This document shows, piece by piece, positions 6,644 to 11,442 of a stretch of 11,442 nucleotides of DNA (the first letter of the stretch is position 1; each line of letters begins with the position of its first letter). Origin of the DNA: CAYVDH01 sp964450355 (GTDB lineage Bacteria > Bacteroidota > Bacteroidia > NS11-12g > UBA955); assembly GCA_964450355.1 (NCBI GenBank), contig CAYVDH010000113.1:1-11442 (forward strand), written 5' to 3'. Below the pieces are notes generated by a model that searched no databases, was not told the DNA's origin, and saw nothing but the letters and a program-made list of their open reading frames with translations. The translations under genes were made by a program, and so were the position numbers.

Positions 6644-8347
6644 ATGAATAAATTTTTTAACTTAAATAAAACAGATAAATCTTATCGATTTAAACTTCTA
6701 TTTCGAGTGCTATTTGTTATTGCATTCACACAATTAGTTGATTGTTATTCTCAATCCTATACCCGATTTCAGTTAAACCTGATAGATTCATTTAAAATTC
6801 AGAAATACACTCAAAAAGACAGAATATCGAGATTTAAAATTCGAAACAATAAAGTCATTTATTACTCTTATGATTCTTGTTATGTGATGTTATACGATTT
6901 AAAAAACAAATCACTTTCTAAATACACGCTCATGGAAAACAGGAAAAGTGCTGGTTTAAAACCATATAATTTTGTGTATGAATACTTAAATGATTCAACC
7001 ATAGCTTTTGTATTAGGAAATTACTGGCCTTTTGTAGATGAAAAAATAGGCTTATTGAATTTGAACTCAGGTGTAGTTAGCCACCCATACGACATGGATA
7101 TACCAATGCTTTTGCTGCAATGGGAATTTGATTACAAAGACGGATTTGAGGACGCTTTAAATTCAGTAGATTATTGGTTCTTACCTAATTCGTATTATTC
7201 TCCCATTTTATATGATACTACCATTTTTGTCCCCTTATTAAATGGAAAATTTAAAGATTCATTAACAAGCAATTTAAGAACCAATAAAAACAATTTACTT
7301 AGATTCGGCACAAAGGGAAGCTCCATAGAATCCAAAGAAATTAGCAGCTTTTACACTGCATTGGATTCTACATTTAAGGACAGTTTAAACACTGATTATG
7401 ATTTAAATTCTTTATTAAATCCACACATAGTAAAATATAATGATTCATTATTGATAATTAGTTATCGATGTAAAAGCAAAATTGCCTTATACAATTTTAA
7501 ACGCGACCTTATTCAATATAAAAATGTAAATACTTCGTTTTTTGATAATCAAAGTCCTCTATTTAATCATCAAACTAAACATAATAATAATATCTTTTGG
7601 TATTCCAATTTCTATATTCACCCAGATAATCCCTATATAATTAGAGTAGTTGCCTTTCCATTAACTGAGGAAAATAAAAATTCTGTCGAATTAAATAGGC
7701 ATACTTGCATGTTATTGTACGACAAACAATTCAATTGTGTAGCCATTAGTGATAATTACAATAAGTCAATTCCATTGTTAAACGCTGATAAAGATTATTA
7801 TTATGGTTACGATAGAGTTGAGTCAGAAAAAAGCGATTCATGGATCTATGTTAAAAAGTATGCAGTTTCTCCAATAGAAACAGTAAATGAATCGTATAAA
7901 ATTTATCAAAACGATGTTCTCTCCATTCAAAGAAAAAAAATCAAAGAATATGTCAAAAATATATCAATTGATTTGTTGAACAAAGATACTATACCTGTAT
8001 TATTATTAGATGATATAAGCCCTAAGAAAAAAAATGAATTAGGTCAGTATTTAAACTCCTTGTACCAATTAAAAACCCAAAACAAACCTTTCATAATTAT
8101 CTCTAAATCAAAAAAGAATTTTCAATTATTCAAAGAAAAATACAACATTGATTTTAGAAATGATCTCCTATTAGATAGCACTAATTTGTTATCTAATTAC
8201 ATTAATTATTCTAATGTGGGATTCTTGATTAAAGAGAACAATGAATTTCGGTTTATTCAAATGTCTTCAGAAAATTTAAAATTAGTGTTATCTTATATCA
8301 ATCCTAAAAATCTAATGATTGGAGATATTTGTGTTCCTGTAGAATAA
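6644..8347 (+). CDS. Exported protein of uncertain family, propeller-like (possibly DUF4221-like) with C-terminal alpha/beta domain
   Basis: A 567-residue protein from this ATG; a TTG at 6578 would add 22 residues but lies inside the duplicated promoter segment, so I reject it. Residues about 17-36 are basic then hydrophobic (FKLLFRVLFVIAFTQLVDC), a signal peptide or, with Cys at its end, a non-canonical lipobox. The body to about residue 420 has many short strands rich in Tyr, Asn and Asp with phrases such as VMLYDLKNKSLSKY, KIGLLNLNSG and KIALYNFKRDLIQYKN. These suggest beta-propeller blades and resemble the Bacteroidota 6-bladed DUF4221 type. Residues about 434-567 look different: a strand IPVLLLDD, a helix, a strand FIIISKS, a helix, then GFLIKENNEFRFIQ, an order reminiscent of a thioredoxin fold but without a CxxC. 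Family assignment is by eye and weak. Its promoter is almost identical to that of the following gene, implying shared control. Confidence 0.75.
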   Translation: MNKFFNLNKTDKSYRFKLLFRVLFVIAFTQLVDCYSQSYTRFQLNLIDSFKIQKYTQKDRISRFKIRNNKVIYYSYDSCYVMLYDLKNKSLSKYTLMENRKSAGLKPYNFVYEYLNDSTIAFVLGNYWPFVDEKIGLLNLNSGVVSHPYDMDIPMLLLQWEFDYKDGFEDALNSVDYWFLPNSYYSPILYDTTIFVPLLNGKFKDSLTSNLRTNKNNLLRFGTKGSSIESKEISSFYTALDSTFKDSLNTDYDLNSLLNPHIVKYNDSLLIISYRCKSKIALYNFKRDLIQYKNVNTSFFDNQSPLFNHQTKHNNNIFWYSNFYIHPDNPYIIRVVAFPLTEENKNSVELNRHTCMLLYDKQFNCVAISDNYNKSIPLLNADKDYYYGYDRVESEKSDSWIYVKKYAVSPIETVNESYKIYQNDVLSIQRKKIKEYVKNISIDLLNKDTIPVLLLDDISPKKKNELGQYLNSLYQLKTQNKPFIIISKSKKNFQLFKEKYNIDFRNDLLLDSTNLLSNYINYSNVGFLIKENNEFRFIQMSSENLKLVLSYINPKNLMIGDICVPVE

Positions 8348-8479
8348 AATTTTTTTTAACAAAAAGCATTTCATCCTGTTTTAATGGCAATTAGATTCAA
8401 TTAAAAATCACATTGAATATCCTTACTTTTATTGATAAAAAAAGTCAATTAGATGGATTTACATTCATACAATCATAGT
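8348..8479. other. Short gene-free spacer with no clear element
   Basis: The stretch between the stop at 8347 and repeat copy B is AT-rich. It shows only a 9-bp direct repeat, CAATTAGAT at 8388-8396 and 8446-8454. No terminator hairpin, ORF or RNA gene is seen, so read-through from the upstream gene into the next is possible. Confidence 0.4.
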
Positions 8480-8531
8480 ATTTTTTAATTTTAAGTTTAT
8501 TTCTTATATTTGTTTTGATTCAATGTTTTGA
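8480..8531 (+). repeat. 52-bp duplicated promoter segment, copy B
   Basis: Second copy of the segment at 6530-6581, one mismatch, same orientation, 1950 bp downstream. It ends 16 nt before the ATG of the cysteine-rich protein gene. Each copy lies directly upstream of one gene. Confidence 0.9.
8505..8512 (+). promoter_or_regulatory. -7 promoter box in repeat copy B
   Basis: TATATTTG, the exact counterpart of 6555-6562. Transcription should start near 8517, giving a leader of about 30 nt before the ATG at 8548. Confidence 0.55.
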
Positions 8532-8547
8532 TTCACCGATTTTTACA

Positions 8548-9069
8548 ATGAAAAATGTGACCATTAAACACACAAGCCTTGGAAGAGAATGTAGTCAAAA
8601 ATACGAAGAGTTAACTGACTCCGATGATCATAAATTTTGCGATGCTTGTCAAAGCATTGTCATTGATTTTACTGAATTCAGTGACGAAGAACTCATTGCT
8701 TATTTTTCTACAAATAAACAAGTATGTGGCAACTTTAACATTGAACAAATAGCCAAACCAATTCAAATACGTTATACTCCCATTAAATCAGCATTGCTTT
8801 TTATAGTGAGTTCTATTTCCTCCTTAGTGTTTTCTAAAGAAAACATAAACAATACAACAACTAAACCCAAAACCGAACAATTTCCTTACTTCAAAGATGT
8901 AAATTCAATCCATGTTGAACCCTCTGACACCATCAAAAAAACAAAAAAATCAGAAGGATATAAAGAAATTAGAAAAAAAAGATCAAGGAGACACAAACGA
9001 ATTTATCTATCCACTAGGTTTCCATTTATTTTTAGAGGGCGAAGATTATTAGGTTGTATTGATTTTTAA
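8548..9069 (+). CDS. Small four-cysteine (zinc-ribbon-like) single-pass membrane protein with basic tail
   Basis: A 173-residue protein. The ATG at 8548 is preferred over a TTG at 8515, which lies in the duplicated promoter. The N-terminal domain (1-70) has C15, C31-x-x-C34 followed by SIVIDFTEFSDEEL (36-49), and C60-G-N-F. This pattern (C, then FCxxC, V-x-DFT-x-x-x-DEE, CGxF) recurs at the N-terminus of many Bacteroidota proteins of unknown function; the four cysteines could bind a metal, which is inference. Residues 81-97 form one membrane segment (SALLFIVSSISSLVFSK). The rest (98-173) is polar then strongly basic (IRKKRSRRHKRIY), ending with a cysteine four residues from the end. By the positive-inside rule the basic tail may be cytoplasmic, but topology is uncertain. 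Its promoter is a near copy of that of the preceding gene, so the two are probably co-regulated. Function unknown. Confidence 0.8.
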   Translation: MKNVTIKHTSLGRECSQKYEELTDSDDHKFCDACQSIVIDFTEFSDEELIAYFSTNKQVCGNFNIEQIAKPIQIRYTPIKSALLFIVSSISSLVFSKENINNTTTKPKTEQFPYFKDVNSIHVEPSDTIKKTKKSEGYKEIRKKRSRRHKRIYLSTRFPFIFRGRRLLGCIDF

Positions 9070-9123
9070 ATCCATTCTTTTTAAAAACCCAAAATTTGTA
9101 TTCACAAGTAATGTAATCATTTC

Positions 9124-9161
9124 ACAAATTAGTATAATTTTAATTTTATTTTTGATCAAAA
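9124..9161. promoter_or_regulatory. Promoter and candidate operator of the GyrI-like gene
   Basis: The -7 box TATTTTTG at 9147-9154 is an exact TAnnTTTG match 19 nt before the ATG. Overlapping its 3' end is a perfect 12-bp palindrome, TTTTGATCAAAA (9150-9161), covering the likely start of transcription. A repressor-type operator is a reasonable but unproven reading. The upstream ACAAATT (9124-9130) is the inverted partner of AATTTGT at 9093-9099. Confidence 0.4.
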
Positions 9162-9173
9162 TTAAATATCTGC

Positions 9174-9653
9174 ATGTTAACCCCAAGAATTGAAACCCTT
9201 ACAGAAAAAAAACTAATTGGCATCAAACTCAGAATGAGTTTGATGCAAAATAAAACCGCAGAACTTTGGCAAAGTTTTATGAAATCAAAAAATCAAATTA
9301 CGAATTCAATTTCTGATGAATTATTCTCGCTTCAAATTTATAACGAAACCTATTTTACTGATTTTAACCTTGAAAACGAATTTGAAAAATTAGCCGCAAT
9401 CGAAGTTACTGATTTTGATTTTGTACCAGACCACATGGAGTCCTATGTTTTACTACCAGGATTATATGCTGTATTTCATTATAAGGGTTCAAGCGCTGAC
9501 AACAGCATTTATCAATACATTTATGGTGTATGGCTACCTAATTCGATGTATAACTTAGACCATAGGCCTCATTTTGAAATTTTAGGTGCTAAATATAAAA
9601 ACAATGACCCCAACTCGGAGGAAGAAATATGGATTCCTATAACACTTAAATAA
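9174..9653 (+). CDS. Stand-alone GyrI-like / AraC effector-binding-domain protein
   Basis: A 159-residue protein, the normal size for a single GyrI-like small-molecule-binding domain. It begins with the family's PRIETLTEKKLIGIKLRMS segment (residues 4-22), continues with ELWQSFM (31-37), and has the second half-repeat GLYAVFHYKG (97-106) followed by YIYGVWLPNS (115-124) and RPHFEILGAKY (131-141). It ends with a Glu-rich EEEIWIPI strand. No DNA-binding helix-turn-helix, signal peptide or membrane segment is present, so it is a cytoplasmic binding or sequestering domain rather than a complete regulator. Relatives bind hydrophobic or cationic small molecules or act as hydrolases on them; the ligand here is unknown. 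It is monocistronic, with its own promoter and a strong downstream terminator shared with the convergent OmpA gene. Confidence 0.85.
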   Translation: MLTPRIETLTEKKLIGIKLRMSLMQNKTAELWQSFMKSKNQITNSISDELFSLQIYNETYFTDFNLENEFEKLAAIEVTDFDFVPDHMESYVLLPGLYAVFHYKGSSADNSIYQYIYGVWLPNSMYNLDHRPHFEILGAKYKNNDPNSEEEIWIPITLK

Positions 9654-9752
9654 AACCAAAGGTTACTTTATCCATTTACCTAGTTTTCCCAGCTTCCAAA
9701 TTATTATGTAGTAAATCTTTATAATGATTTAAACAACTATCATACAGCAATA

Positions 9753-9784
9753 AAAAAGCCCAAGTAAAAATACTTGGGCTTTTT
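9753..9784. terminator. Bidirectional rho-independent terminator
   Basis: A 14-bp perfect stem (9753-9766 with 9771-9784) has core GCCCAAGTA paired with TACTTGGGC and an AAAA loop, with A and T runs at its base giving a U-tract in either direction. It lies 20 nt past the stop of the minus-strand OmpA gene and 100 nt past the GyrI-like gene, so it serves both convergent transcripts. Confidence 0.9.
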
Positions 9785-9803
9785 AAATTGTATCTTTTAT
9801 GGA

Positions 9804-11342
9804 TTAATAAGTCAATCTGAAATCTACTCTTCTGTTTAAAGCTTTACCAGCTTTAGTTTTGTTATCAGCAATTGGTTTAGTATCGCCAAAACCTGTAGAA
9901 GTTAATCTTGACTCAGATATGCCTTTGCTGATTAAATATGCTTTAACTGCATCAGCTCTCTTTTGAGATAATTCTAAGTTTTTAGCCGGGTCACCTACAT
10001 TGTCGGTATGACCTTCGATAGCAACATTTGCTTCAGGGTATTCGTTTAAGATTTTAACTAAATTATCTAAATCATCAAATGATTCAGCTTTAATTACATC
10101 TTTACCTGATTCAAAATTAATTCCTTTAGCAGCTAAAGCTATTCTTTGAATTACTTCTTGTTTGATTTCAGGACATCCTTTGTTAGCAACAGTACCAGCT
10201 ACAGATTTACAAACGTCTTTGTTATCGTAAACACCGTCACCGTCAGTATCAGGGCAACCTTCACCTTCAGCAGGACCTTTTACATCTTTACATTTATCTT
10301 TTCTGTCTTCTACTCCGTCACCATCAGAATCAGGACAACCATTGAACTCTTTCAAACCTTTTACAGATGGACACTCATCCAACTTGTCAATGATACCATC
10401 ACCATCTGTATCAGGACATCCATTGAACTCAACTGGTCCATTTTTATCTGGGCAAGCGTCTTTGATGTCTATGATGCCATCTTTGTCAGTATCAGGGCAA
10501 CCGTTGAATTTACGTGGACCAAATTGGTATTTGCAGCTATCCATGTAATCAGGAATTGTATCCAAATCGCTGTCTTTAGGGCAACCTTCTTCATTAACAG
10601 GCAATTCCCAAGGTTGAGTTTTAGGACATTTATCCAATTTATCAGGCACACCATCTTTGTCTCTGTCTTTCATCTTAGTTCCAGTACCAGAAGAAGCTTC
10701 ACCATAAGGAACATTGTAAAAGAATCCAAATGAATGATAAACGAACATGTCGTTGTTTTTATTTCTAGTATGGGTTAAATAAGAGAATGGTGCTCCATCC
10801 CAAATGTCATTGAAAGTATAATTACCCATAGACTGTAGTCTAATTCCAAATTTCTCATTGAAACTGTATTGCAAACCAAATCCAGCAGCAACGTTTCCAG
10901 CAGCACCCGTGTATGAATCAGGGCTTTTGCTCACAGTACTGTGTAAATACACTCCACCTGCTCCTAGCATGATGTATGGAGTAAATGGTTTGTCTTTCAA
11001 AAATTTAAAACGAATTCCTCCGTTTACTGTTGCTAAGTTTGTTCTGAAATATTCATAGGTTTTTTCAGGGGCTACAAATTGATTTACTTTGTAGAAACCG
11101 ACATCTCCTCCTGACCCGAAAAAGCAAACATCAATGTTGGGAGTCAAATAATAACTTAAAGAACCTCCAATTCCTTGATAATTTGGTTTTCTGGCAAAGA
11201 AAAGAGCCGAACCTAAATCGCCTTGATACTCATTCAAACCTCCATTAATCTCAATACCGAGGCGTCTTTCAGCCGATTGAGCAAATGAAAAACTCCATGT
11301 TAGTAGAGCCATAAAAGTTAGTAGTAGTTGTTTTTTCATCAT
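9804..11342 (-). CDS. OmpA-family outer-membrane protein with thrombospondin type 3 repeats
   Basis: A 512-residue protein in four parts. The signal peptide is residues 1-21 or 22 (KKQLLLTFMALLTWSFSFAQ). An outer-membrane beta-barrel spans about 25-215, with alternating strands, Gly-rich turns such as MLGAGGVYLHS, and aromatic-ended strands. Six thrombospondin type 3 repeats (226-391) follow the pattern D-x-D-x-D-G-x-x-D-x-x-D-x-C-P and end in GCP, likely binding calcium as a rigid stalk. The C-terminal OmpA domain (about 400-512) contains GHTDNVG (444-450) and LSQKRADAVKAYL (458-470); Asp447 and Arg462 are the expected contacts to peptidoglycan. The protein thus links outer membrane to cell wall, and its composition is typical of abundant Bacteroidota porin-like OmpA proteins. 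Two adjacent Met codons (11342 and 11339) are possible starts. It is monocistronic, with promoter at 11386 and terminator at 9784. Confidence 0.93.
   Translation of the reverse strand: MMKKQLLLTFMALLTWSFSFAQSAERRLGIEINGGLNEYQGDLGSALFFARKPNYQGIGGSLSYYLTPNIDVCFFGSGGDVGFYKVNQFVAPEKTYEYFRTNLATVNGGIRFKFLKDKPFTPYIMLGAGGVYLHSTVSKSPDSYTGAAGNVAAGFGLQYSFNEKFGIRLQSMGNYTFNDIWDGAPFSYLTHTRNKNNDMFVYHSFGFFYNVPYGEASSGTGTKMKDRDKDGVPDKLDKCPKTQPWELPVNEEGCPKDSDLDTIPDYMDSCKYQFGPRKFNGCPDTDKDGIIDIKDACPDKNGPVEFNGCPDTDGDGIIDKLDECPSVKGLKEFNGCPDSDGDGVEDRKDKCKDVKGPAEGEGCPDTDGDGVYDNKDVCKSVAGTVANKGCPEIKQEVIQRIALAAKGINFESGKDVIKAESFDDLDNLVKILNEYPEANVAIEGHTDNVGDPAKNLELSQKRADAVKAYLISKGISESRLTSTGFGDTKPIADNKTKAGKALNRRVDFRLTY
10170..10667 (-). 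repeat. In-gene tandem array of six TSP3 units
   Basis: Six degenerate units of about 26-30 codons each encode Asp-rich calcium-binding loops inside the OmpA gene. The nucleotide sequence is visibly periodic, with similar ccatcaccatct-like and tcagggcaacc-like segments recurring about every 81 nt. It is coding repeat DNA and a possible site of unit gain or loss by slippage. Confidence 0.85.
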
Positions 11343-11361
11343 ATGCTGCTTTTTTTAAAAT

Positions 11362-11381
11362 TTTTACAAATGTTTTACAAA
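11362..11381. promoter_or_regulatory. Tandem 9-bp direct repeat in the OmpA leader
   Basis: TTTTACAAA occurs twice exactly (11362-11370 and 11373-11381) with a period of 11 bp, one helical turn. The repeats lie just downstream of the -7 box on the minus strand, around and after the expected transcription start. They could be a two-site operator or a leader feature; no regulator is identifiable. Confidence 0.4.
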
Positions 11382-11385
11382 GCGA

Positions 11386-11418
11386 CAAATATATAAAAAG
11401 GATTAACTTTTACTACAA
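11386..11418 (-). promoter_or_regulatory. Promoter of the OmpA-family gene
   Basis: On the minus strand the -7 box TATATTTG is at 11393-11386 and a -33 TTG is at 11418-11416, separated by 22 nt. It is the only promoter in the window with both Bacteroidota elements recognisable. The leader to the first ATG would be about 40 nt, in keeping with a strongly expressed outer-membrane protein. Confidence 0.6.
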
Positions 11419-11442
11419 TTTTTTTAAAAAAAATTAATTAAA

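Noticed and set aside
8515..8547. TTG-initiated extension of the cysteine-rich protein
   Set aside because: It starts inside the duplicated promoter, next to the -7 box, and the conserved domain begins after the ATG at 8548.
9063..9087. Possible terminator after the cysteine-rich gene
   Set aside because: The inverted repeat is only A and T (TTTTTAAA with TTTAAAAA) and has no stable G-C stem.
10170..10667. Periodic repeats that could suggest a CRISPR array
   Set aside because: The repeats are degenerate, keep reading frame and encode TSP3 calcium-binding loops; there are no identical repeats with unique spacers.
10146..10733. Open 195-codon plus-strand frame opposite the OmpA gene
   Set aside because: It is antisense to the TSP3 repeats; the repetitive, stop-poor coding strand leaves its complement open. 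The OmpA frame has a signal peptide, domains, promoter and terminator.

Overview
The window comes from an AT-rich member of the Bacteroidota (Bacteroidetes). Evidence: several upstream regions carry the phylum's TAnnTTTG -7 box with no clear Shine-Dalgarno sequence. The gene content also fits: a GSCFA protein, an OmpA protein with thrombospondin type 3 repeats, a four-cysteine small protein of a type seen in this phylum, and what looks like a decayed type IX secretion (T9SS) sorting domain. No rRNA, tRNA, CRISPR array or insertion sequence is visible.

Layout. (1) 1-777, minus strand: 3'-truncated (cut by the window edge) gene for an exported, probably lipid-anchored beta-propeller protein. 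(2) 779-1005, minus strand: probable remnant of the 3' end of a T9SS cargo gene; the promoter of gene 1 lies inside it. (3) 1083-6530, plus strand: GSCFA protein, two different SGNH/GDSL-like proteins and an MBOAT membrane acyltransferase. The last three are tightly packed (6-nt gap, then an 8-nt overlap) behind their own promoter at about 2103. This is the architecture of an envelope or exopolysaccharide O-acylation machine: MBOAT moves the acyl group across the membrane, and SGNH proteins transfer or remove it on the outside. (4) 6644-9069, plus strand: an exported propeller-like protein of uncertain family and a small four-cysteine membrane protein, each preceded by a nearly identical 52-bp copy of the same promoter segment. 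(5) 9174-9653, plus strand: a stand-alone GyrI-like effector-binding protein. (6) 9753-9784: strong bidirectional terminator between the convergent genes. (7) 9804-11342, minus strand: OmpA-family outer-membrane protein with six TSP3 repeats and its own promoter.

Most distinctive observations: the acylation cassette with three SGNH-like proteins for one MBOAT, one of them with GGS instead of GDS; the duplicated promoter; and the eroded T9SS domain whose Gly-Leu-Tyr-Ile codons now contain a promoter box. All functions are read from motifs by eye, without database searches.
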